Below are positions 1-9,636 of a stretch of 64,000 nt of DNA, piece by piece. Both the position numbers and the translations under genes were made by a program. Source of the stretch: Gamsiella multidivaricata (taxonomy: Eukaryota > Mortierellomycota > Mortierellomycetes > Mortierellales > Mortierellaceae); the NCBI RefSeq assembly GCF_025024155.1, contig NW_026251777.1:62001-126000 (forward strand), given 5' to 3'. The notes beneath the pieces are model-generated. The model was not told the origin of the DNA, searched no databases, and saw nothing but the letters and a program-made list of their open reading frames with translations. Positions within the stretch are counted from its first letter, which is position 1, and each line of letters starts with the position of its first letter.

Positions 1-196
1 GGGAGGGGGGAGCCGATAAAAATACAATGGTCTGAGAGGCGAATGTGGATGTATTAACCAGCATCTCTTTTTATCCCTCATTCCAACCTCACCGACACCA
101 TTCATTCATCCCTCATCGACATTGCTGCTCACGGAAACCTTGTCAGGAGAAGCAGAACCCCCCACCAGCGAACATAGGGCTTACGGATAAAACAGG

Positions 197-1681
197 ATGC
201 CTTCAATTGACCAAAAGTACCACCAGTGGCGCGCAGATTACGTGCGAGCATGGGGCGACCTACTCTATATCGACTACAATAAGAAGGGCGAAGTCGAGCA
301 GAAGAACGCTATTACTTGTTCTGAAGGTACAGCATAGCAATAACAATGCGCCATCCAACGGAAACGAATTTTTTTCTTGCACTGCCGCCTTCTGCATACA
401 CAGCCTGCTCGTCTGTTTGTGTGCTGTTTTTCTTTGTCGTTGTTAGCAATTAGGCAAGTGAACCCTAACACTGACAATGCTCCTTTACGTTTGGTTCTTT
501 TCCATATAGCAATTGGATATGGCATGTTGATCTCGGTCTTGATGCGCAACCAGCAGGACTTTGACGGACTCTTACGCTGGTTCTTGCACTTCAGGAACGC
601 CAATGGACTTTGTTCCTGGCAACAGATCGACGACAAGCACAGCCAGACCTACTCCAACGCTCCGGACGGTGGCTGCAACTCTGCAACGGACGGCGATATC
701 GACATCGCAACCTCTCTATTTTACGCTTCCAAGGCCTGGGGTCGCTCTCCCTGCGGTCGCTACGACTATCGACAGATCGCCATCCCCCTCTGCAAGGCGA
801 TTTGGGACCATGAAATCAACCACCATACCTTCATGCCCACGCTCGGAGATTGGGTCAAAGTCCCCGAGTACTCGGGTGGAGCACAGTCTGGAGAGGAGAG
901 TGCGTACACGGATGTTACACGACCGTCGGATTTCATCCTGTCAGGATTCTTGACTTTTTACAACGAGGATCCGGAGAGGTCGTCACAGTGGGCCAAGGTT
1001 ATGGACGCCATTGTCACAACAGTGCAGCATCAGGTGCAGTTGAATCCCACGGGGCTGATTGCGGATTTCTTGAAGCTCGCAGCTAATGGATATTTTGAAC
1101 CATCGCGGCACAAGATCCTCGAGAGTGACAATGACAAGGTAAAGATGACGGCAGGAACAAGGAGTTGGATCAAGTACATGTTGTGGCGTCCTGTTATATT
1201 TGACACTCACCGTGCCATTGATTTTCTGCTATCAATAGGATTATAATTGGAACTCTTGCCGTGTTCCGTAGGTCTTGACAACTATTTGTGTTTCATGTTT
1301 GATGTACTGCTGAACCTATAAGGCTCTAACAATAACCTGCCAATGGCTTTCTTCAATGTCAACAGTTGGCGTCTCTCGGTCTACTATCTTCTCACAATGG
1401 ATGCAAGAATCCAACCAGCATTGATGGCCATGTCATCCTTCTTCGGATCCCTGCCCGAGATCCACGCAGGATATCATTTGAACGGTCATAGGATCCACGA
1501 CCGTAGCTACTCGGACATGTCCTACACTGCCCCGGCATCGATCGTTATGTGGACGATGCGCCATCCAAACCTGGCGCAGGTCCAGGCCCAAATGGAGGAA
1601 CTTGAATCGGACAAGTCCTATTTCGGCGACTCGATCCAGCTCCTGTGTCTCTTGCAGGCGAGAAACCCGAAAGGATTCTAG
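197..1681 (+). CDS. Glycoside hydrolase family 8 enzyme (chitosanase/endoglucanase type)
   Basis: Predicted to cleave beta-1,4 glycans (chitosan, cellulose or related) by inversion. Exons read as 197-326, 510-1138, 1239-1267 and 1366-1681, with phases that join to 367 residues. The segment ATDGDIDIATSLFYASKAW matches the GH8 signature A-[ST]-D-[AG]-D-x2-[IM]-A. The SEA-x-GYGM stretch holds the expected proton donor, Glu43, and intron 1 falls just one base after its codon. DYNWNSCRVPWR is the conserved motif across exons 3-4. An in-frame stop lies at 188-190 and an acceptor-like cag ends at 195, so the true N-terminus, probably with a signal peptide, may be on an exon further upstream or outside the window. 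GH8 is mainly a bacterial family; a bacterial origin is inference. Substrate cannot be told from sequence alone. Confidence 0.85.
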
Positions 1682-3391
1682 TCGAGGTCCATCAAGAGAT
1701 GAGCATGGGTGGTATTGGTCACATCATGCATGGGAGTTCACCGCAGTAAAGCTGAGAAACAGTAATAATAAAGCACCATCGCGGTTCGCTCGCTCGCTTT
1801 TCATGAAAATTAAGGATCTGAAGGAACTACCTGCAAGCGGGATCGGGTCTTTGCCTGCGATAGATCGGTATGGATACCCGCGTTTTTGTGTCCTGGAAAA
1901 GTGCTTTTGAGGTCATGAGGACAGGAAAAGCCATGTGGACGATATTTTCGCCCATCGGATATTTGCTCCGGCAGATGCATGGACGCGTTTTTTTATCCCT
2001 CTTTCTCTAGTCCGACTGTGTGGACACCAACGTCTTGACTCATAACTCATATGAGTATACGACAGCTGGCGCGTCATGCCCTTCCCATCCCAAAAGTCGG
2101 AATTGAGAACTCATAGACGGGGCCTGAATTTGTGGGCTTGGGCTGTCTTGTCGGTACTCTCGTTCGATCGGTTCGAGACCCTGACCGTGGGATTGGGCGC
2201 GGGAAGAAAACCAGCTCACATGCTCCAGGAACCACCTTGCAGGTATGGACTCAACCAATGAACACGAGCCTGACCTTACAATAGGGTCCACGAGGGGGCG
2301 CTGGACGAGGCGAACCACCCCTCATTTCCCGATGAGCAAAGAGCAATCCTAGTGATCTGGATCAATGGGGCTTCTGGATGGGGGGAGGGGTTTCAACTCC
2401 CGATCTAGGAACGAGCAGAAGGATGCGCTTGAAGCATGACAACGAAGGAAGGACTTTGAATATTTGAGGGCGCCTCATTGGCCAAAGGCAGCGAGACCCA
2501 ATCATTCTGCTTCGGAGGGTTTAGCTGTTTGGCCCCTTTTCAATAGTGGATCTGACACTCATTCAATAAAAAAAACCCTCCTGCACCTGCTAGCCAGGCA
2601 CCTTTTTCCAGTCAGAGAGGCGAAACAGCGCGGACAAAAAAAAGCTGTATCCAACCTGCAAGTAGAGTAGTCTGTATTCCAATCTAGATATCGTGTGTAC
2701 TTTACGGCCAAGGGTAGGGGTAGCCGTTCAGCCTAGATTCATGCTGTCCCTCTTTCTCTCATATTATGGTTCATAGTAATACAGTCCCCAACAGTGGGTC
2801 TACGTTCATCTGGCCATGTTGATTACCATATGTGTTCGTTCGCTGGACGAAACGGTCTAAAGACATTCGTTCGTGAGAGGAAACGATCTGAACATGTGTG
2901 ATGGTGTGATCGTTTTTTTCCTCCGGGGGCTGTGTTGTATGAATATCCTGTACAAAAACAAAAAGAAAACAATGGCGATCTGTTGTTGTTGTTAGACTGG
3001 CGGTGATAGTAGTGGTGGGTAGTGGTGGTATGTGTGCTTCTCATGTGTTTGCAGGCCTGCTTGAGCAGCCCCCGTGGGCAGTTGGTTTGTTTGTTTCCCA
3101 GGTTTGTTTGGGTGCGCTAAACGAGTGGATTTACTGGTCTGTCTCCACTTGAGGAGCGAGGTGTACACTACGACACACAAACTAGAAAAAGAAGGAAGCT
3201 CTTTGTATTTCTGGATTCCAACCAATCATATCAGCCAGCCGAATTTCTTTTATGCCTTTTCGGTCCCTTTGGCCTTGTCTCTCGCGTGCGACTGGTCCTC
3301 CTCGAAAATGGAAATAGTACGCAAGTGGTAGAGGTATGTATGTACTCACATGTACCCGTGGTTGCCAAAAGGGCGGCTGTCCCCTGGTTCC
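1682..3391. other. Intergenic region, no gene recognised
   Basis: About 1.7 kb between the GH8 gene and the transporter promoter. Only short open frames without recognisable domains are present on either strand. The right part is T/C-rich and leads into the transporter promoter. Confidence 0.6.
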
Positions 3392-3402
3392 TGATATAAA
3401 AA
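3392..3402 (+). promoter_or_regulatory. TATA box of the amino acid transporter gene
   Basis: The sequence tgatataaaaagg lies about 220 bases before the ATG at 3617. It is followed by a long CT-rich leader and a run of cac repeats at 3570-3600, a typical fungal 5' UTR. The transcription start is inferred only. Confidence 0.6.
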
Positions 3403-3616
3403 GGAGGAGCGGATCCGACAACCTTCTCCTCTCATTCCTTCGTCTCTCTCTCCTTCACTCTCCACATTCCCTCTTTCAATCTCCTCGATCTTCGGATCTT
3501 CCTCCTCTCTTTAGTCTCTTTTATTACCTAATACAGTTTCTTCTCGACTATACCCCTCCCCATCTACCATCACCACCACCACCACCACCACCGCCACCAT
3601 CACTTCTTCAGTCATC

Positions 3617-5026
3617 ATGGAAAAGCACGAGGCCACCGAGATGTATGAAGTGAAGAGCGTCAAGAGCGACAGGGAGTCCGTCCAAGTCGATCTCCTCGCG
3701 GAGAGACCTGAGCAGGGATCCAGCTTTCTCGCTTATGCGAACGTCGTCTGCGTCGTTGCAGGTAAACACCCTGCACCAAACAAATAGCACACAGCCCGTA
3801 GTTCTGTTACACAAAGGGGTCCACAAATCTTAACCGCTTTTACCTGATTCGTCATCACTTCCCTTTGTCCTACAGGCACAGGCACGCTCGGTCTGCCTTA
3901 CGCCCTCAAGCTGGGCGGCTGGATCGGCGTCGGCATCCTCCTGCTCTCGCTCCTCATGTCGATCTACACCGCCATCCTCCTCATGAAGTGCCTTTACTAC
4001 AACGGCAAATACCGCCTCTCGTCCTACCAGGAAGTCGGTCGTCACGCCTTCGGTCGTGCAGGACTCATCGCCGTCTGGTTCTTCCACACCTCGATCGTCA
4101 TCGGTGCCCCCGTCATGTACCTGATCCTCTCCGGTACTGAAATGAAGGGTCTCGTCGCTAACGACGCCATCAGCACCAAGGCCTGGATCTGGATCTGTGC
4201 CGCCATTGTCGCCATCCCCTTCGTGGCCATGAAGACCCTGAAGGAAGTCGCTGTCATGTCCGTCTTTGGTGCGCTCGCAACCGTTGTTCTCGTCATCGTC
4301 GCTGTCCGCGGCTCGATTATCGATCTCCACAATCCCGCCTACGCCAGCGTCGTCCATGATAACGTCATTCTCGCACACTTGCCCACGACCGTCGCATCCA
4401 TCTCTATCTGCTTCGGAGGAAACGTCGTCTACATGCACGTTGAGGAGGCCATGCGCTACCCCCGCTCCTGGAACCGTGTCGTCGCCGCAGCCCTCGCCAC
4501 CTGCTCCATCCTCTACATCGCCACCGCCATCCCCGGTTACCTCACCTACGGTTCCGAGGCCCAGTCCCCTATTCTCGCGAATTTGCCCAACGATACCGCG
4601 ACCAAGATCGGAACCGTCGTCATCATCATCCACGTCATCCTCGCGGCCCCCATCCTCTTGACCTCCTTCGCCCTCGAGTTTGAGCGTCTCCTCGACATCA
4701 CGGTCACCCGTCGCGGCAAGGTCATGGAGCGCGTCTACCGCACGATCTCCCGTCTCATCCTCGTCGGAATCTGCGGTGGTATCGCCTGCACGGTCCCTTA
4801 CTTTGGTGACTTCCTCTCCCTCCTCGGAGCCCTCGGCAACTGCACGTTGATCTTTGTCTTGCCGATCCTGTGCTACTTCAAGTTGATCGGATGGAGACAC
4901 CTGAAGTGGTATGAGCTCCTCTGGTGCGCCATCATCGTCATCATCGGTGTCATTTCCGCCATCATCGGTTCCATCGATGCCATCAAGGCCCTCAAGACCG
5001 ACTTCCAGAACGATAATTCCAACTAA
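3617..5026 (+). CDS. Amino acid transporter, AAAP/AVT family
   Basis: Two exons, 3617-3761 and 3876-5026, give 431 residues, a normal AAAP length. The intron has gt at 3762 and a cctacag acceptor, and the join restores VVAGTGTLGLPYALKLGGW, the conserved first transmembrane segment of the auxin/amino acid permease family. About ten to eleven hydrophobic segments follow, and the N-terminal 35 residues are charged and cytosolic. Fungal Avt proteins move neutral or acidic amino acids across the vacuolar membrane; vacuolar rather than plasma membrane location is inference. Codon use is strongly C-ending, suggesting good expression. Substrate is not predictable. Confidence 0.88.
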
Positions 5027-5686
5027 ATTAGATCTGGACCTGGGAGTCTTCTTTTTTTTTCTTATTCCCCCCTCTCTCTCTTCGTTGTGTATATTACAAT
5101 GTCTTTCTCTCCCTCCCTCTCCCTCTCCCCTGTACAATAGTCCTCACTCTAAAGAGCCTTTTATTAAAAACATGAATAACTTATGCTATTACAACTACAA
5201 CTACAATTACACGAGTGCTGTAAATACATGTCATTCTTGAATATCCTCTAGTCCTGTCTTTGCTTAAAATGCTGCAATGTTGCAATGCTTCAGAGAATAA
5301 TTCACTTTTGGAAACACAAAGAATATAAGGAAACAAGGCTTAAAAGGAGTATACAAAAAAAAGAAAAAGACGCATACATTTTTCACACAATCGCCCAGTC
5401 CATTCAAAACATAAAACAACCGACAAAGACCATTAACAAAATATATATATATTGTTTAGCATCCCAAGGATCATACCCTGGCATGCTGTATATTTGACAC
5501 ATTCTTTTATTTTAGTAGTGGGCGTCTAACAAAAAAAGAAAAAAAAAAGAGAGAGAGGGTAAGCGGAGAGGAGGGAGAGAAAAATGAGGAAGGAGGGTAG
5601 GTCGTGTGCATAACGACCTGAGACGAACAAGAAGTGTAGGGGAGAAAAAAGAAAAGATCGGCAATACGAAACGAGCACGATTGACT
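5027..5686. other. Convergent 3' regions
   Basis: AT-rich DNA between the transporter and the convergent minus-strand gene ending at 5687. It holds A-runs and aataaa-like motifs expected of 3' UTRs. No coding segment was seen. Confidence 0.6.
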
Positions 5687-6935
5687 TTAATGGTACTTGG
5701 CGACGACATTGTCCATCGACACTGCAGAGCCGGCCTCGATAAGTTTGCCAGAAGCATTGTTCATCAAGCTATCAAAAGGGAAAAAAGTGTGCCGTGTTAA
5801 AATACAATGTCCTGTTTAACATATATGCTCTCACGGAAGAGATACAACCAATGAAGCAAACAAACAAGTTCGAGATACGTACTCAGGGTAGCGAAGCTGA
5901 ATCTTGGGAGGAAGAGAGGCTTCATTGAAGAATTTTCTAAAAAAAAAAAAGAAAAGAAAATGCGCACATGCACATAATCGCCAGCGATGAATAACAATAT
6001 CTTCCCGATCTCAAGCTGCATATCTTCTTCGTTTTTCAATGTCCAACATCAAAAAGGAAAAAAAACCCCCTGGTTTCCTCTCATACCTTTCCTCGGCGGC
6101 CTGCTGGGCGAGCTGGATGTGGTTCTGGTTGAGGCGGTTGGACTCCTGCTCCGAACGCATGTAGTACTCGATGTAGCGGGTGAAAGGGTGCTTCTCCTAT
6201 TTTTCATAGACATCAAGACGTACAGTGTATGTCCAGAATTCCTCGTTAACAATCGCTCTCTGATATTCTCGTCGATAACTTCCCAAAGCGTACAATAGAG
6301 ATGCTATCGACGCGATCCGTTTCCTCCTGCCATTTGTACGAAAAAATAATGAAATAATCGTCGAGTCCTATGGTCGAAATTTGCCTCAAAGATACCCATG
6401 TCCCGCAATTGCTGATCCAGTTGCTGTACGAAAACATAGTTCCCCTGACAAAGTAGTATCCAACCAATGCAGCAACGGTAATCTGATTCCGATAGCGATT
6501 GTGTTGCGCTGAATGTATCCATGACATCCTGCTCCTGCTCCAATTGCTTAATCTGTCAGGCTCATTTACCTCGCCCTGGTTGGTAAGGTGCTCATCGATA
6601 CGGGACCAAGCGATCAATCCGACAACAGCGAGCAAGGTCAGCTTGAAGCCCGATGAAGTAAAACCTATTATTTTATCACCATCCAAAATGTTAGCTTCCC
6701 ATCAAGAGCTGTTTCGCGGTCCGCATAGACTCTTTCCCAACACGCGATGAAACAAAGGACGTGTCCAGATGATTCACTTCCAGAGTCGATCCGGTGTGTG
6801 TGTGTATGTGAGATCGGTACCTTCTTGAGTAGGAGGAGCCTCGGGTCCGTGATGGGCCGTATGGGAGCCGAAACGCTTCTGAACAACGCGAGTCGAACGA
6901 GTGGCAGCAACGCCTGCTCTGTAAAGAAAAGACAT
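5687..6935 (-). CDS. Small mitochondrial membrane protein, possible complex I accessory subunit (17.8 kDa-like)
   Basis: Exons 6935-6821, 6664-6570, 6196-6087, 5936-5883 and 5768-5687 join in phase to 151 residues. The N-terminus MSFLYRAGVAATRSTRVVQK is basic and lacks acids, like a mitochondrial presequence. One hydrophobic segment (LTLLAVVGLIAW) follows, then a polar helical part (HPFTRYIEYYMRSEQESNR) and a C-terminus ending DNVVAKYH. This layout resembles the Neurospora 17.8 kDa NADH:ubiquinone oxidoreductase subunit, from memory of the family and not from an alignment. Intron 2 would be 373 nt, much longer than its neighbours, and contains Gln-rich coding-like stretches, so an extra exon is possible. 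The gene model is firmer than the name. Confidence 0.55.
6571..6820 (-). other. Intron 1 of the small mitochondrial gene, with GT repeat
   Basis: The first intron runs from 6820 down to 6665, with a gtaccg donor and an ataatag acceptor on the minus strand. It carries a short gtgtgtgtgtgt run near 6794. The rest of this interval is exon 2. Confidence 0.45.
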
Positions 6936-7136
6936 GGTTGCTGAATAGGAGGAGTGGTGGTATTCGGGGGGATGTGTGTTGCAATGGAGGGGGTTGATGA
7001 ATTGCACCGAAACCCGGACCATAATACATTTCGGACCTAATGCGTCACCGAAGAATTTTTTGTACGTGTTTGTATCTCCCATACCATTTATTCTGTGGAT
7101 CTCGACCCTCTTCAACAAACTGCTTGAACTATGAGT

Positions 7137-7736
7137 TTAATGAACTTTAATGCATATGCGCTTTGGGACCATGTCAAAGCACTTTTTACGCCATCCTTTC
7201 AACTTTTCTAAGCGCCCTATCAAGACGCTGTAGCCCCATAACGAAAGTAAAAGGATCTGAGCTTCGTCTAGCAATCTGGATTTGCTTGAGAAATTCGGAT
7301 AGCCGAGGCTAGCAAGACGGCGCCGCACTGACGGGAACTCCTTTTGGACAATGGCCATAAGAACTAACTTGCTCATCGTATTATGAATGAGTGGGATGAG
7401 CCAGAGTCTATAAGTTCGAAAGACCTACAAAAAGCAGTCGGTGGTCTTACTTAGTGGAGGCCGCTGTACAATATTGATAATAGTTTTCTTTGATGGCCTT
7501 CATCGAACACCTCGGAAAAATAATTGTTAGGAGTAGATCCTCCTTGGACTCCAGTGCGTCAAGTAGGATGACATGGTGTTTGGTGGCGGCGAGGACATGG
7601 ATGGAGACGAATCAGATAGTGAGCGCATCCGCATCCGCATTGCTGAACTCGACAGCATTTTTGACCCTTGATGCTCTTCTTGAGGCTGCTGACTGTGTCC
7701 ACTAAGGAGACAGTGGAGTATCAGAATGTCGGCCAT
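7137..7736 (-). pseudogene. Decayed Crinkler (CRN)-like gene
   Basis: Reading minus from ATG 7736, the start MADILILHCLLSG resembles the N-terminal header of fungal and oomycete Crinkler proteins. After that, matching pieces appear in different frames: VDTVSSLKKSIKG, then KNAVEFSNADADALTI followed by an in-frame TGA, then HHVILLDALESKE, SEVFDE and TIINIVQRPPL. These are the ordered blocks of the CRN header domain, so at least two frame changes and one stop separate them. A later open piece (7376-7137) contains FPSVRRRLASLGYP and LLDEAQILL, a Walker-B-like stretch seen in CRN ATPase regions. The upstream 90 bases are CT-rich like a 5' UTR. No intact product is predicted. Crinklers are secreted or intracellular effector-like proteins; the role here is lost or unknown. 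Confidence 0.65.
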
Positions 7737-8207
7737 GGTGGATGAATAAATGATTGAGAAGCGGTGTGGGATTGGGAAAGACGAGCAAAAGGTGGATGGG
7801 AAGGAGTGAACGAAGGGAAAGAGAAGATGCAGTGATGGACCATTGGCGCGTGTGTGGGGTAAAACGTTTTGATGCTGCGACGCACTCTTCCTTTCAAGAC
7901 GTAGACAGTTTCCTCCTCTTCCTCCTTCAATACAAGGCTGATAACGTGGATCGCAGAAGCAGACGTTAGGTAACAAGAGATCTCACGGACAACAATCCAT
8001 AAGCACACTCGGTAGCTGTCTCATCGTTGAAGTCAGGAAGGTTGATACAGCCGAAAGCGGCCATGACCCATGGCGACACTGGCGCAGGAAATGATGTGCA
8101 GACTTGGAAGCCTTCCTTGTTCACGAACGTGGGAAAATAATTTTCGTACGTGCACAATTTTATTTTTCTTCTGAGGGTTTTCTCCCCCCGTGAATGAATA
8201 TCATGGG

Positions 8208-8208
<1 letters not shown>

Positions 8209-8245
<37 letters not shown>
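8209..8245. repeat. Poly(T) tract, 37 bases
   Basis: An uninterrupted run of T on the plus strand, the longest homopolymer in the window. Similar shorter A or T runs occur near 12785, 14283, 18930, 19030, 19306, 19511, 20871, 26525, 26868, 27151, 33891 and 58831, nearly all in introns or intergenic DNA. Confidence 0.9.
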
Positions 8246-9007
8246 CTTTCTTGGCTCGGACATTGCGTCCGAACGAAAGGCTCTGGATATCCGAATCTTT
8301 GTACGTTCATGTGCGGAGCTTCAAACACGCGTCAGGATCAAGCATGTGTTTGCAACGGACGGCAGTCAACCTGGTTTTATTTTTGGGTGTGCGACAGGGG
8401 TGGCAGGCTTGTGTCTGGACGGGAGTGTCAACGTATGTTGCCGTTAAAGGGGTCCCTGGACGAAGAAAGAAAAAGTAGAGTGGATATAGACAGCAAGCAT
8501 GAAGACAAGGGTGTGGATGGAAGGCTGGGTGTGTACTGCTGAGGAAGGTAAAGGCGGGGGTGTGGGAACGAGCAAAGTGTCATCAAGGGCTACGTCGCAT
8601 GACAGGCAGGAAAAAGTGGCTATTTCCAGCGGCCTCACCACGCTGCGCCAAAGTCCTTTGTTCCAGCCGAGCCCTCATTCTCTCCTCCCCCCAAAGAAAC
8701 CAACTTGGATGTAGCTGGTTCTGACCATCCCCGCCATGGCAACGACAGACGCATGGAGCCAAGAGAGGGGCAGGCTGTCGGCGGTGCGTGTCATGCGGCG
8801 TGCATGGCCCATTGGTGTAGGTGCAGGGCGGGCAGGAAGGCTGGTTGAGTCATGGCCCTCTCCCGTGACGACGGCTCGACGATAGGTTAGTGCGGGTTGG
8901 GGAGGTGTGGTATGGGCAGGTCAGATGGGCGTGGAAAAGTAGGCGAGACTGCACCCCATTTCGCCCAATTTGCAGGCCGACAATGGCCCATACAAGAAAA
9001 AAATTTG

Positions 9008-9115
9008 GGCGACTCGTTTCTTTTGTGTAACGATGGTTTTTTGAATATAAGCCCGCCCGCTATTCAGTCGCAATTCAGTCGCGAGAATCAAGGCGACTCA
9101 TTTCTTTTGTGTAAC
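9008..9115. repeat. 24-bp direct repeat pair upstream of the dioxygenase gene
   Basis: The sequence beginning ggcgactc and ending ttttgtgtaac occurs at 9008-9031 and again at 9092-9115 with one mismatch. Between them is a tandem attcagtcgca-type 11-mer. The pair lies about 0.5 kb before the ATG and could be regulatory; that is inference. Confidence 0.8.
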
Positions 9116-9426
9116 ACCGCCCTCTCTTTGGCCGTATTTAGACTCCATGCACTATGCATGGCCATCCATCCACTGCAGTGCACCCTCCACCAGGGGGAGG
9201 CGTCCATGCCCCTCCTAGGAAGGCGGCCCCTGTCCAACGACCACCCGCAGGGAGGGCTTCTTCACAGACTCGCCCACAGCGCCGCTCCATAGCCCGTCCG
9301 TGTACATGGGCACTATATCCACTATATCCCACCTCATCGGATCTGATCCCCTCCTCCTCGCTCCATTCAGAACAGAGCAGCAGAGCAGACGAATCAGCTC
9401 CCTCCGAAGGGGACGTCCTCTGCGCG

Positions 9427-9434
9427 TATAAAAG
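9427..9434 (+). promoter_or_regulatory. TATA box of the dioxygenase gene
   Basis: A perfect tataaaag lies 210 bases upstream of the ATG at 9637 and is followed by a CT-rich leader with tcctcttc repeats. Confidence 0.7.
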
Positions 9435-9636
9435 GGAGGGGCATTCTCTCGTCCTCTTCTCTCCTCTCCTCTTCTTCCTTCTTCTCTACTCTTGACTCTT
9501 TCTTGTTGCCACCAAATACATATACATAAAAGAGCTACATCCCTTCCCCCCTCTCTTTGAACCGCATTCCAACCCCAACTTCCGTCTCCGCTCCTTCTCT
9601 CCACTCTCTCTCACTCCGCTTCTCACACCAAGCACT

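Larger units (their letters stand above)
7737..9426. other. Intergenic region between the Crinkler relic and the dioxygenase gene
   Basis: About 1.7 kb with no convincing gene. A minus-strand open stretch near 8040-8130 has coding-like composition but no start, splice context or known domain. The region holds a 37-base T-run and a pair of direct repeats, listed separately. Confidence 0.55.

Noticed and set aside
2160..2200. ggttcgag motif resembling a tRNA B-box
   Set aside because: No matching A-box at the right distance and no cloverleaf.
3830..5137. 435-codon open frame antisense to the transporter gene
   Set aside because: Asp/Glu/Gly-rich shadow created by the C-ending codon bias of the AAAP transporter on the other strand.
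8040..8165. Minus-strand coding-like frame upstream of the Crinkler relic
   Set aside because: No start, no acceptor, no family match; left as unresolved intergenic DNA.
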